DNA of 64,000 bases from Candidatus Manganitrophaceae bacterium (GCA_016200325.1 JACQEZ010000001.1:62001-126000); one strand, 5' to 3'. Shown: positions 8,536 to 16,543, numbered from the stretch's first letter. Translations and numbers: made by a program. Notes: generated by a model from the sequence alone, not told the origin.

Positions 8536-9084
8536 TTACCTCAACGGCTGAATCCGAGCTGAATCGAGACGACGGAAGCGCTTCTTCACCGCCGTGTAAA
8601 TCATCGCCGCGATCAGGACTACCATCTCGGACGCATCGAGCGGGCTTCCTTCCTCCTCGGTGAGAGGGCGAATGGCGCATCCGCCCCCCCCGCCGCTGCC
8701 CGGTTTTCCGCTCTCCGCGCCGGAGGCGGCCACGTCGCCGCTGGCGATCTCTTTAGAAACTTCATTGGAAAAGGTGCTCTCCGTGCCCGATTGGTCATAG
8801 GCGGTCACGGAAAAATAGTGGACGCCCGGTGCGAGACCGGAGAGGGCCTGACTGGTTACCGCCTGAACGTAGGTCGACTCGGTATATATTTGAGAGGCGG
8901 TTCCATGATAGATTTTGTAGCCGATCACATTGGCATCCGAACTGGGGTCCCAGGAGAGAAGCGGGTCCTGGGCAGAGACGAGCGAGGTCGGGCCGAGCAA
9001 CGCGGCCAAGAGAAAGATTCCCTTCATCCTCTTCGTAAAGAGATTCCGTTTGTGCTTTTTAAAGAAAAGAGGGATGAATTCCAT
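8536..9084 (-). CDS. Exported fibronectin type III protein with C-terminal sorting-like tail
   Basis: This is a secreted or surface protein of about 182 residues. It starts with a Lys/Arg-rich segment and a hydrophobic signal (GIFLLAALLGPTSLVSA). One fibronectin type III domain of about 90 residues follows (LLSWDPSSDANVIGYKIYHG, ending YFSVTAYDQSGTESTFSNEV). The C-terminus has a Gly-rich stretch ending in a single Cys (GGGGGCAI), a hydrophobic helix and an Arg/Lys cluster (KKRFRR). This layout resembles MYXO-CTERM/JDVT-type sorting signals, in which the Cys region is processed for surface attachment. The ATG at 9084 has a GGAAGG ten bases upstream; the ATG at 9027 is an alternative that gives a shorter signal peptide. 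The binding partner is unknown. Confidence 0.65.
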   Translation of the reverse strand: MEFIPLFFKKHKRNLFTKRMKGIFLLAALLGPTSLVSAQDPLLSWDPSSDANVIGYKIYHGTASQIYTESTYVQAVTSQALSGLAPGVHYFSVTAYDQSGTESTFSNEVSKEIASGDVAASGAESGKPGSGGGGGCAIRPLTEEEGSPLDASEMVVLIAAMIYTAVKKRFRRLDSARIQPLR

Positions 9085-9339
9085 TTTGAATGGACCTTCC
9101 ATGTGAGAGGATTTTCCGGCCTTCGGTGATGGCCTTTCTGTATAAAGCAATTCGGATGCCGGAGCGAAGTCAGGAACGGAAGAGGCCTCTTTAATAGATG
9201 TTCCAACGGGATATAAATCAGAATGCTTCCAGAAGACGACGTCCGCGGGCGGTATCTGTGTAATGAAGTACTGATCACGGTAACAATTTTGTGAACTACA
9301 GATGAAAATCGGCTCTTGAGACTGTATGACCTGAAATGG

Positions 9340-9368
9340 TTGACAGCGCCATCGGCCCCACCTATAAT
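9340..9368 (+). promoter_or_regulatory. Near-consensus sigma-70 promoter for the crcB riboswitch transcript
   Basis: A perfect TTGACA (9340-9345) and a perfect TATAAT (9363-9368) are spaced by exactly 17 bases. Transcription should begin near 9375, just before the fluoride aptamer. A promoter this strong fits control by transcript termination downstream rather than at initiation. Confidence 0.85.
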
Positions 9369-9379
9369 CAGGATCACAT

Positions 9380-9469
9380 GGCGAAGCGGCGATGGAGTTC
9401 GCCGGAACCGCCCGGAGCAATGGGCTGATGACTCCTACTTGAGTGTGCAACTTGGGTAGGAGTTTTTTT
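9380..9469 (+). promoter_or_regulatory. Fluoride riboswitch (crcB motif) with expression platform
   Basis: The leader has the fixed parts of the crcB/fluoride aptamer in order: GGCGATGGAGTTCGCC (9388-9403), AACCGCC (9406-9412), and GGGCTGATGACTCCTAC (9422-9438). The 3' part of the aptamer (ACTCCTAC) can alternatively pair with GTAGGAGT at 9456-9463 to make a terminator followed by a run of T. In characterised fluoride riboswitches, fluoride binding stabilises the aptamer, prevents terminator formation and turns on the downstream gene. The next gene is crcB, a fluoride exporter, so the assignment is mutually supporting. Confidence 0.93.
9431..9469 (+). terminator. Riboswitch-controlled intrinsic terminator before crcB
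   Basis: ACTCCTAC (9431-9438) pairs perfectly with GTAGGAGT (9456-9463), eight base pairs, and the T-run continues to 9469. The 5' arm is shared with the end of the fluoride aptamer, so aptamer and terminator are mutually exclusive. Confidence 0.85.
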
Positions 9470-9515
9470 ATCTCTAGAAGAGATCCGAGCCCGGTTCGAT
9501 AATAAAGGAGCGGCA

Positions 9516-9890
9516 TTGATTCAATATCTGATGGTGGGGATCGGCGGATTTCTGGGGGCGATCGCCCGCTATGTCGTCGACGGCTGGATCAGTAGAAGAA
9601 TGGGGGCGCTCTTTCCGTATGGGACGTTTGTCATCAATATCAGCGGAAGCTTTGTCCTCGGCCTCTTCGCCACGGCCATTACCGAGCGGTTTATCGTTCA
9701 TCCCCACTGGCGTCTCTTGATTGCAATCGGTTTTGTCGGAGCGTATACAACCTTCTCGACCTTTGAATACGAAACCCATCGCCTGATGGAAGAGGGAAGT
9801 TTTACGTTGGCGCTGTTGAATATTCTCCTCAGTGTGACGGCCGGACTCCTGGCGGTCCGGCTCGGAATTGTGTTGGCGCGACAAATCTAG
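9516..9890 (+). CDS. crcB: CrcB/Fluc fluoride channel
   Basis: This 124-residue, four-helix protein exports fluoride as a dual-topology dimer in the inner membrane. Family signatures are GGFLGAIARY at the N-terminus, PYGTFVINISGSFVLG with the conserved Asn, and GAYTTFSTFEYE containing the Phe/Thr/Ser residues that line the fluoride pores. It starts at TTG 9516, five bases after an AAAGGAG ribosome site; no ATG in frame fits better. It is controlled by the fluoride riboswitch immediately upstream and is followed ten bases later by a DUF190 gene. Length and motifs match functional family members. Confidence 0.95.
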   Translation: MIQYLMVGIGGFLGAIARYVVDGWISRRMGALFPYGTFVINISGSFVLGLFATAITERFIVHPHWRLLIAIGFVGAYTTFSTFEYETHRLMEEGSFTLALLNILLSVTAGLLAVRLGIVLARQI

Positions 9891-9899
9891 AGGGCTTTC

Positions 9900-10247
9900 A
9901 TGATCAAAAAGGAAAAAGCGAAGCGGCTTACGATCTACCTCGATGAGACCGAGCAGTGGCATGGCCGCGCCCTCTATGAGGCGCTGATCGAGTTCTTTCA
10001 GACCCGGCAAGTGGCAGGGGTCTCCCTTTTTCGCGGCTTTGCCGGCTACGGCCAAAGCCGCGTCCTTCATACCCCGAAGATCCTTCGCCTCAGCGAGAAT
10101 CTTCCGATTAAGCTCGAAGTCATCGAATCGCCGGCGACGATCGATCGGCTTCTCCCGGAGATTGCAAAGATGGTTCGGAAAGGGGTGATTGAGCTCTCCG
10201 ACTCGGAGGTGATCCGATCGAGCGATACCGAAGAGGAAGATCGATAA
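9900..10247 (+). CDS. DUF190 family protein linked to crcB
   Basis: This is a 115-residue cytoplasmic protein of the DUF190 family. It shows the family's opening KRLTIYLDETEQWHGRALYEALIEF, the AGVSLFRGFAGYG centre and a P-II-like alternation of strands and helices. DUF190 genes are often beside crcB; their biochemical role is not established, though the ferredoxin-like fold suggests a small-molecule or regulatory sensor. It lies ten bases after crcB and so falls under the fluoride riboswitch. The acidic C-terminal tail (DTEEEDR) is not part of the conserved domain. Confidence 0.88.
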   Translation: MIKKEKAKRLTIYLDETEQWHGRALYEALIEFFQTRQVAGVSLFRGFAGYGQSRVLHTPKILRLSENLPIKLEVIESPATIDRLLPEIAKMVRKGVIELSDSEVIRSSDTEEEDR

Positions 10248-10248
10248 A

Positions 10249-10278
10249 TTGACAAATTCAGTTGGGCTCGGCTAGAGT
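10249..10278 (+). promoter_or_regulatory. Candidate sigma-70 promoter for the exported-protein trio
   Basis: TTGACA (10249-10254) is followed after 17-18 bases by CTAGAG/TAGAGT (10272-10278). It sits just after the DUF190 stop and upstream of the start chosen for the next gene (10298). Confidence 0.5.
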
Positions 10279-10297
10279 GAATAGAAGAGGAGCCGCC

Positions 10298-10672
10298 TTG
10301 AAGATCCATCGCACGACATCGATCTATCTCAATCCCCTTCTTCTGATCGTCTGGTTTTTCATCTGGGGGATCTGCCCTTGGAGCAACGCCACCCCGATGG
10401 CGCAGGCGGCCGGGGAGCATGCCCATCCAGGCGCGGACCGCTCCCATCACTCCTCCAAGGGGGCGGAGCACTCCTGCTCCGGCTCCATCTCCTATAGCAA
10501 GAGCGACCTTGGTTCGGATCGTCTTTTGGATTCGGTGGAGCCGATTGAACCGGCCCTGATCCTCGCCGGCTGTCCCGCCGGCTCGAACCGCCTGCCTTAC
10601 TTCTTCGAATTAACGTCCCTGCCACGATTATTGAACGCCTACTATCAGCTCTATTCCGTCTACCGGATCTGA
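10298..10672 (+). CDS. Uncharacterised exported His-rich protein
   Basis: This 124-residue protein is not assigned to a known family. It begins with a basic n-region and a long hydrophobic helix (PLLLIVWFFIWGI), either a signal peptide or an anchor. A His/Ser-rich stretch follows (HAHPGADRSHHSSKGAEHSC) with six His and a Cys, which could bind a metal ion; this is inference only. The TTG at 10298 was selected because AGAGGAG precedes it by five bases and an upstream promoter would exclude earlier starts. It is the first of three consecutive genes for exported proteins, with the next start 56 bases beyond its stop. Confidence 0.55.
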   Translation: MKIHRTTSIYLNPLLLIVWFFIWGICPWSNATPMAQAAGEHAHPGADRSHHSSKGAEHSCSGSISYSKSDLGSDRLLDSVEPIEPALILAGCPAGSNRLPYFFELTSLPRLLNAYYQLYSVYRI

Positions 10673-10728
10673 TTTCCCCCTCGATAAAGTTTTTTGCACT
10701 CTTTTTGTACTTTACGAGGGAGAAGCGC

Positions 10729-11544
10729 GTGTTTTATCTCTGGTCGATTCTTGTTTTGTTAATGTCTTTATCGGAACCGGTCTACGGCCAGTCCGACTAT
10801 CGAAACCTCGACCCAGGGCGCCCGATCTCCATTGAGGATGCGCAGCCGATCGAGTTCCGCGCCTTTGAGTTTCAGCTCGGCCTCCCCCGCTATATCGGGC
10901 ACCGGGGCGGCGGATATAGTCTTTCTGTCGAACCGGGGCTGACCTGGGGATTGATAAAAGATGGGGAGGTCGGCCTGGAAGGGGAGGGGGTGGCCCGGCA
11001 CGACGGAGAGACAAAGAGCGGCCTCGCCGCGACAGAGATTCACCTTCTCTACAATCTCAACCAGGAGAGCGAGACCCTCCCGGCATTCGCGGTTCGCCCG
11101 GAGATATTCCTCCCCACCGGTCCGTTCGGCGGCGATCATCTCCACGCGGGACTCAAAGGGATCGTCAGCAAGACGCTCGGGATGAATCGATTTCACCTGA
11201 ATGGAGCCTACACGGCGGGGCCGACCGAAGCGCCGGGTCAGGGAGGGGATCGGGTCGGCCGATCGCTTTATGGGATCGCTTATGAACGGACCTTCCCGAT
11301 CCTCTTTGCCGTCTTATTGGCCGACCTGTATGCGGTTCGGCCGATCGACGGCGGGCGAACCGAGGTTATCTCCGAGCTCGGCGGCCGGCTGCAGCTGACA
11401 CCGACCTGGGTGGTCGATGCCGGCCTGTTTCGTCTCGTACGAAGTGAAGGGGAGAGCCGCTATGGGTTCACCGTCGGAGTGTCGACTGTTTTTTCATTCC
11501 GGCGGTTTTTCCCCGTGACGCAACGCAAGGGAGGAGAAGGATGA
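10729..11544 (+). CDS. Predicted outer-membrane beta-barrel protein
   Basis: This is an exported protein of about 271 residues with a short signal peptide ending near SEPVYG-Q. The mature part alternates strands with many aromatic, Gly and charged residues (FEFQLGLPRYIGHRGGGYSLSVEPG, GLKGIVSKTLGMNRFHLNGAY, RLQLTPTWVVDAGLFRLV). It ends in an amphipathic strand (GFTVGVSTVFSFRRFF) near the C-terminus, as barrel proteins do. Sequences of this type are often annotated as outer-membrane transporter or alpha-amylase-like barrels; no precise function can be given. The GTG at 10729 follows GAGGGAG by six bases. Its stop overlaps the next start (ATGA), so it is translationally coupled to the next exported protein. 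Confidence 0.6.
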   Translation: MFYLWSILVLLMSLSEPVYGQSDYRNLDPGRPISIEDAQPIEFRAFEFQLGLPRYIGHRGGGYSLSVEPGLTWGLIKDGEVGLEGEGVARHDGETKSGLAATEIHLLYNLNQESETLPAFAVRPEIFLPTGPFGGDHLHAGLKGIVSKTLGMNRFHLNGAYTAGPTEAPGQGGDRVGRSLYGIAYERTFPILFAVLLADLYAVRPIDGGRTEVISELGGRLQLTPTWVVDAGLFRLVRSEGESRYGFTVGVSTVFSFRRFFPVTQRKGGEG

Positions 11545-12692
11545 AGACAGGTCGATTCTTCTGGGCGATGAGCGTACTCCTTCTTCTGGCATTTCCTGCA
11601 TCGGCCGAAAAGAGAGAGTCGGTCTTCTACCTTCCGGGAGAGTACAATTTCGCCACGCGGCGGGTCTACCCCGAATTTAATGCGCTGCTCAACATCATCG
11701 ATATCGGGCATGCGGACTTGGCGGAGCGGCTGATTCAGGCGAAGAGTGAAGCAGAGGCGATCCAATCGATCGAGGGAGATCTCTTCCGGGACGTCACGAA
11801 GATGTTCCTCGGTCAAAAGCGCCGGCCGCGGTTTTCGCCGTCGGAGGAGACGATCGCTCCGGAGAGTGTCAAACTCGCCTGGCGGGTGAACAAGGCATTC
11901 GATTGGACCCATTATCTTCACCGGCAGGTCTACGATATTTTCTCCGACGATCGGGTGAGCGAGAAAGACCGGGCGATCCGCGGCGCCCTGAACTACTATC
12001 TCACCGAGCCAAAACGGACCTTTCCGCTCGATATAAAATCGATGCGGCTGATGGAAGGGCAATCGTTCTCCGGTTACTGGAAAGAAAAGTACCCGAAATT
12101 CAACGGCGCCATCTGGGCCTATCATTGGCTGCAGCTGGCGGCCAACGAGGCGCTCCTAGAGCCCGATCCGAAAGTGCGTCGAAGGAAGATGGAGACCGCC
12201 GTCGACGAATTCAAAAAAATGTTCCTCGATCCCGCGCGCCTCCCGAAGCATATGCCGATGGCGCATGAGATCTCGCCGACCTTCGCCGACCGCTTTCCCG
12301 AAATCGCCGCCACCTTCGACAACCTCCACAGCTTTCACGACATTTACATGGACATTTTGACGAATCCGGCCGTTCGGAACAAGCGGGAGGAGGCGGTCCG
12401 GCAGCTTCATTTGATGCAGGCGCCGATCGAGAATTTAGAGACGATGCCGCTCCATCCCTTGCCGCCGATCCCGATCGAGCAGCAGCAGGCGCTGCTTCAG
12501 ATGAATCCGGAAGAGGCGATGGCGATGATGATGATGTCGACCGAGGCGCAGCTGGCATTTCTCAAGATGTCCCCGGAAGAGCGACGAGAGCGGCTAGATT
12601 ACATAAATCGGCAAGATCAACAAGATCAAATAGACAAGCGGCGCGACACGGACGGAGCGGAGCACGGCATGCAAGGTCATCCGGGGATGTGA
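11541..12692 (+). CDS. Uncharacterised exported protein
   Basis: The protein has 383 residues with a clear Sec signal peptide (MKTGRFFWAMSVLLLLAFPASA). The mature part is largely helical and rich in Trp, His and Tyr (WTHYLHRQVYDIF, HWLQLAANEALL, FDNLHSFHDIYMD). The C-terminal 100 residues are Pro-, Met- and Gln-rich (MNPEEAMAMMMMSTEA) and end in a His/Gly/Met tail (HGMQGHPGM). I do not recognise a family. It is coupled by a four-base overlap to the predicted outer-membrane barrel, so it is probably a periplasmic partner of it. The Met/His content could reflect metal binding, but no defined site is visible. Confidence 0.6.
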   Translation: MKTGRFFWAMSVLLLLAFPASAEKRESVFYLPGEYNFATRRVYPEFNALLNIIDIGHADLAERLIQAKSEAEAIQSIEGDLFRDVTKMFLGQKRRPRFSPSEETIAPESVKLAWRVNKAFDWTHYLHRQVYDIFSDDRVSEKDRAIRGALNYYLTEPKRTFPLDIKSMRLMEGQSFSGYWKEKYPKFNGAIWAYHWLQLAANEALLEPDPKVRRRKMETAVDEFKKMFLDPARLPKHMPMAHEISPTFADRFPEIAATFDNLHSFHDIYMDILTNPAVRNKREEAVRQLHLMQAPIENLETMPLHPLPPIPIEQQQALLQMNPEEAMAMMMMSTEAQLAFLKMSPEERRERLDYINRQDQQDQIDKRRDTDGAEHGMQGHPGM

Positions 12693-12728
12693 CGTCGGGC
12701 GGCGGCGCACCATTAAAGAAATAAACTG

Positions 12729-12746
12729 TTGACAAGTCGCGCGACT
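12729..12746 (+). promoter_or_regulatory. Perfect -35 box next to a 12-bp palindrome upstream of gpmA
   Basis: TTGACA (12729-12734) is followed immediately by AGTCGCGCGACT (12735-12746), a perfect 12-base palindrome located where a repressor would block RNA polymerase. No convincing -10 box is present at ordinary spacing, so the promoter reading is tentative. Confidence 0.35.
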
Positions 12747-12828
12747 GTTGGCACCCTATGCGGGATTTTCATCGGGGATGCGCCGGAAGATCGGGCGCTG
12801 CTTGGACGACGTGCGTGGAGAGAAAAGA

Positions 12829-13578
12829 ATGAAAAAACTGGTGTTGGTCCGCCATGGCCAGAGCGTGTGGAACAAGGAAAATCGGTTTACCGGATGGACC
12901 GATGTCGGGCTGTCGGAGCAGGGGGTCGAGGAGGCGCGCGAGGCCGGTCGGTGGCTGGCCAAAGAGGGATATCGATTCGATCTCGCCTATACCTCGGTCT
13001 TGAAACGGGCGATCAAAACCCTTTATCTCATTCAAGAGGAGATGGACCTCCTCTGGATTCCGGATCAGAAGAGCTGGCGGCTCAACGAGCGGCATTACGG
13101 CGCCCTTCAGGGGCTGAACAAGGTGGAGACGACCGAGAAATTCGGCGCCGAGCAGGTGAATATCTGGCGCCGCAGCTTCGACATCCCTCCCCCGCCGCTC
13201 ACGCGGGACGACGCGCGCTATCCGGGGAACGATCCGCGTTATGCCGATCTCAAGCCGGAAGAGATTCAGTTGACCGAATCGCTCAAAGAGACCATCGCCC
13301 GCTTTCTCCCCTACTGGCATGAGACGATCGCTCCGACGGTGCGGGCTGGAAAGAAGGTCGTGATCGTGGCGCACGGAAACAGCCTCCGCGGGTTGGTGAA
13401 GTATCTCGACAAGATGTCGGATGAGGAGATTGTCGCCTACAACATCCCGACCGGGATTCCGTTGGTTTATGAGCTGAACGATGATCTGACCCCGATTCGC
13501 CACTTTTATCTGGGCGATCCGGAGAAGGTGAAAAAGGCGATCGAAGAGGTTGCCGGCCAGACGAAGAAGAAAGGGTAG
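12829..13578 (+). CDS. gpmA: 2,3-bisphosphoglycerate-dependent phosphoglycerate mutase
   Basis: The protein has 249 residues and is the cofactor-dependent mutase that interconverts 3- and 2-phosphoglycerate in glycolysis. It shows [20 protein letters not shown] with the phosphorylated histidine, [11 protein letters not shown], the [11 protein letters not shown] loop and [13 protein letters not shown] with the second catalytic His. These match GpmA rather than broad-specificity phosphatases. The ATG at 12829, after GGAGAG, starts at the conserved motif; a longer frame exists upstream but adds nothing typical. It is a single gene, converging with the LAB_N gene. Confidence 0.95.
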   Translation: MKKLVLVRHGQSVWNKENRFTGWTDVGLSEQGVEEAREAGRWLAKEGYRFDLAYTSVLKRAIKTLYLIQEEMDLLWIPDQKSWRLNERHYGALQGLNKVETTEKFGAEQVNIWRRSFDIPPPPLTRDDARYPGNDPRYADLKPEEIQLTESLKETIARFLPYWHETIAPTVRAGKKVVIVAHGNSLRGLVKYLDKMSDEEIVAYNIPTGIPLVYELNDDLTPIRHFYLGDPEKVKKAIEEVAGQTKKKG

Positions 13579-13591
13579 GCGCGGGCGTCGA

Positions 13592-13885
13592 TCAGGGATC
13601 GGTCGGTTCGACCGCCGGGCGTTTCCCTTCGGACCGTCGAATGAGGTGGAGGTTGCGGGCATAGATGAAGAGGCCGCCCACCTGTCCGAAGATGAAAACC
13701 GGATCGGCGGTGTGGAGCGCATAGATGAAGAGAATGCCGCCCCCGGCGATGCTGAGGTACCAGAATTCGATGGGAATCACGCTCCGGCCTTTTTTCTCGC
13801 TTTTGAGCCACTGGACCAGAAAGCGCATGGAGAACAGCGCTTGTCCTAGAAATCCGATGGCCAGCCAGACGGCGTGTGAGTCCAT
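13592..13885 (-). CDS. Small membrane protein with lipid-A-disaccharide-synthase N-terminal (LAB_N) domain
   Basis: This 97-residue membrane protein carries a LAB_N (PF07578-type) domain: AIGFLGQALFSMRFLVQWLKSEK, then SVIPIEFWYLSIAGGGILFIYAL and DPVFIFGQVGGLFIYARNL, giving three helices. Stand-alone LAB_N proteins occur near lipid-A and undecaprenyl-linked sugar modification genes and resemble small multidrug-resistance-type flippases; the exact function is unsettled. A GGAGG ribosome site sits before the ATG at 13885, so the longer upstream frame was rejected. No lipid-A gene is next to it. Confidence 0.8.
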   Translation of the reverse strand: MDSHAVWLAIGFLGQALFSMRFLVQWLKSEKKGRSVIPIEFWYLSIAGGGILFIYALHTADPVFIFGQVGGLFIYARNLHLIRRSEGKRPAVEPTDP

Positions 13886-14141
13886 GGCGTTCCTCCTCGT
13901 TGACGAATCATTTAAATGAATAATATAGATGGATGGTATCGGCCTTATTATATACCGGATGAAAATCGACCGATCGAGGTAGGATTGCGTCTCGATGGGC
14001 TTGGAAAAAAATGAACCTACCACAGTCATGGGGGAGAAGCAAGTCGCGGGGGTGGTTGAATAGATCGGTCGGGAACGGGGATTTGGCTTCAAACGCGCAG
14101 GGCGCTGTTCCTTCTAACTTCTGGTTTCTCTTCTTTCCTTT

Positions 14142-14172
14142 ATTCCGCACTTCGAAATTCGCATTCCGCAAT
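14142..14172 (+). repeat. Dispersed short repeat, copy a (core CATTCCGCAAT)
   Basis: This noncoding segment after the MscS-GT20 stop contains a TTCCGCACTTCGAAATTCG-like element followed by the core CATTCCGCAAT at 14162-14172. The same 11-base core recurs at 23209, 33057 (opposite strand) and 45147, always beside related ATTCCGCA/TTCG pieces. Confidence 0.6.
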
Positions 14173-14179
14173 GATCTCC

Positions 14180-16348
14180 TCAGCCGGCGATCCGGTGAAT
14201 TTCCTCGAAGATGGTTCCCATCCATCGATAGACATTGTTTATTCGGACCTGCTGGCGCATCTCCTCCATCAAGACCTTTTTGATGGAAGTGGTCATCCCG
14301 AGAGATGTTTTGATCGCCTCCGCCAGCCCTTCCACGTCATAAGGATTGATCAAGAACGCCCCTCGAATTTCTTCGGAGACCCCTGCGAGCTCGCTTAAGA
14401 GGAGGACCCCCCGCTCGTCGATCTGAGAGGCGAGGAACTCTTTTGCAACGAGATTCATTCCGTCGGCGAAGGAGCTGATGATGGCGAGGTCGGCCGCCCG
14501 GTAGTAGATCGCCAGCGTCTCCGGGGCGATGTAGATCGGGCGGTAATCGATCGGCCGCCACCCTTCTTTCCCGTGGCGTTTATTGATCTCGCGGGCGGTC
14601 TGAAGGAGCGCTTCTCCATAGGTCTGATAGTCGGCCATCTCGGTGCGGCTCGGGGAGGCGATCTGGATGAAGGTGAACTTTTTCTTGAATTGCGGGTAGC
14701 GGGTAAAAAAGAGGTCGATCGCGTTGAATCGCTCGACGAGCGCTTTGGTATATTCGAGCCGGTCGACGCCGATTCCGATGAAGCCGTCAGGTCCCAGCGA
14801 CAACCTCTTCCGCAGCGCCGCCATCTCTTCTTCCGCTTCCGGGATGGAGGCGAGCCGGAGCCAGGCCTCCGTATCGATGCTGATCGGAAAAGCTTTCACA
14901 TAGACCGTTCGGCCCCGATACAAGACCGACTCTCGCGCCGGGTCGACCGGCAGGTTTAAAATCTGGCGGACGCACTCGAGAAATTGATCGCGATAGAACG
15001 GGGTCTGAAAGCCGATGAGGTCGCAGCAGAGGAGCGACTCGAGCAGTTCCCGTCGGCAGGGGGCGACCCGGAAGACATCGTACGACGGCCAAGGGATATG
15101 CCAGAAGAGGGAGAGGACCGCCTCCGGCTGACGCTCTCGGAGGAGAAGCGGGGCATAGGCCAAGTGATAGTCTTGAATCCAGACGATCGGGTTTTTCCCC
15201 TTCGTCTCCGATAAAACCGCCTCGGCAAACCGCTCATTGACCTCTTTATAGTAGCGCCAGTCCTCTTCCATAAATTGGACCTTGTCCATCGCTTTATGGA
15301 AGAGGGGCCAGAAAAAACGATTGGAGAAGCCGTGATAATAGTGCTCGATTTCTTCTTGATTGAGCCAGATCCGCTTTAAGGTATAGGTCGGATGGTGGGG
15401 AGGGACCGCGACCTTCCCCTCCGGATCCGAGGCTTCCCGATCGGCATCTCCGCTTCCCCAGGCGACCCAGATTCCGCGTGCGGCCTGCATCACCGGGTCG
15501 AGCGCCGACGTCAGCCCGCCGGCGGGACGGTCGCAGCGGATCTCATCATCCATCCAGCGGTGAACATACGGCTCTCGATTTGAGACGAGGACGAGCATTC
15601 GATTGGAGAGATTGGTTTCGATCACCGTTCGGACTTTTGCACTGTCCCAGACTTCGTCCCGGGAAGGGGTCGTGATGAATCCATGCGCGATTCTGCGATT
15701 TGGAACCAGGTAGGTTTGGCCTGAAGGGGACTGAATCCGGGTGGTCCGCCACAAGACCTCTTGCACGATCCCCTCTTCGCCGGAGTGGAGGCGGATCCGA
15801 TCGCCGATACGCAGACGCCGCTCCGAGAGAAGGTGATAGCCGGCCGCCGTGTCCGACAAGGTCTCCTGAAAGGCCAGCACGGTCGCGAGCCCGCCGATCC
15901 CGATCACCGTCAGGAAGGGGGAGACCGGAACGTCGATCCTCAAGAAGAGAAGGAGCGTTCCGACGAGAACAAAAAGAGCATAGATCCCCTTGTGCACCGT
16001 CTTGCTGACCGGGGCGACGATTCCCTGTTCGGTCAAGAAACGCTGAAGCACCCAGAGCGACAGGTGAATCGCCATCAACGTGCCGGTGGCATAGAGATAG
16101 AGATCGAGGACCTTGTCGATATACCTGACGGCGCGGGGTGGACCGGGGAGGTGGGTCAACACCACATAGAGGCCGAGAACCCACGGCCAGAAAAAGGAGA
16201 GCCGTTCGATCCGATGGCTGAAATCTCCCCAGCGCAGCATCCGTTTTATTAGAAACCTCCGGAAGCAGTGGGCCGCAATGACCGCCACGGCGGCCAACCC
16301 AAAGGACGGGGCCAACTCCCATAGAAAACCTGTCGGCAGGCTGAGCAT
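14180..16348 (-). CDS. Fusion of MscS-type mechanosensitive channel and GT20 trehalose-6-phosphate synthase
   Basis: One uninterrupted frame of 722 residues joins two families. Residues 1-230 carry several transmembrane helices, a pore-helix-like segment (IGIGGLATVLAFQETLSDTAAG, about 149-170) and the MscS beta domain (RIGDRIRLHSGEEGIVQEVLWRTTR, then VPNRRIAHGFI). The usual MscS C-terminal alpha/beta cage is missing. From about residue 251 a full GT20 domain begins (LVSNREPYV, PAGGLTSAL, VWIQDYHL, FWHIPWPSYDVFR, GVDRLEYTKAL, SFADGMNLVAKEFLASQ), as in OtsA, which makes trehalose-6-phosphate from UDP-glucose and glucose-6-phosphate. No phosphatase domain follows. A GGAG site precedes the ATG. 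Glucosylglycerol-phosphate synthase is an alternative activity. It could couple membrane tension to compatible-solute synthesis. Confidence 0.88.
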   Translation of the reverse strand: MLSLPTGFLWELAPSFGLAAVAVIAAHCFRRFLIKRMLRWGDFSHRIERLSFFWPWVLGLYVVLTHLPGPPRAVRYIDKVLDLYLYATGTLMAIHLSLWVLQRFLTEQGIVAPVSKTVHKGIYALFVLVGTLLLFLRIDVPVSPFLTVIGIGGLATVLAFQETLSDTAAGYHLLSERRLRIGDRIRLHSGEEGIVQEVLWRTTRIQSPSGQTYLVPNRRIAHGFITTPSRDEVWDSAKVRTVIETNLSNRMLVLVSNREPYVHRWMDDEIRCDRPAGGLTSALDPVMQAARGIWVAWGSGDADREASDPEGKVAVPPHHPTYTLKRIWLNQEEIEHYYHGFSNRFFWPLFHKAMDKVQFMEEDWRYYKEVNERFAEAVLSETKGKNPIVWIQDYHLAYAPLLLRERQPEAVLSLFWHIPWPSYDVFRVAPCRRELLESLLCCDLIGFQTPFYRDQFLECVRQILNLPVDPARESVLYRGRTVYVKAFPISIDTEAWLRLASIPEAEEEMAALRKRLSLGPDGFIGIGVDRLEYTKALVERFNAIDLFFTRYPQFKKKFTFIQIASPSRTEMADYQTYGEALLQTAREINKRHGKEGWRPIDYRPIYIAPETLAIYYRAADLAIISSFADGMNLVAKEFLASQIDERGVLLLSELAGVSEEIRGAFLINPYDVEGLAEAIKTSLGMTTSIKKVLMEEMRQQVRINNVYRWMGTIFEEIHRIAG

Positions 16349-16543
16349 CGCATCTCCATTCGGGACCCAGAGGCAGTCCTGCCGTTAATCTTAAATGCTC
16401 CGGTGTTCAAAAAGCAAGAACCGCTCCGGCATTTCAAGACCGCACCGGTTTTTCTCCACTTCCACACCGCATCTGCGTCGGAATCGCTCCCTCTTGCCCG
16501 GATCGCTCTAAAATCGTTAGACTAGAGACAAGTGGAGTGAACA

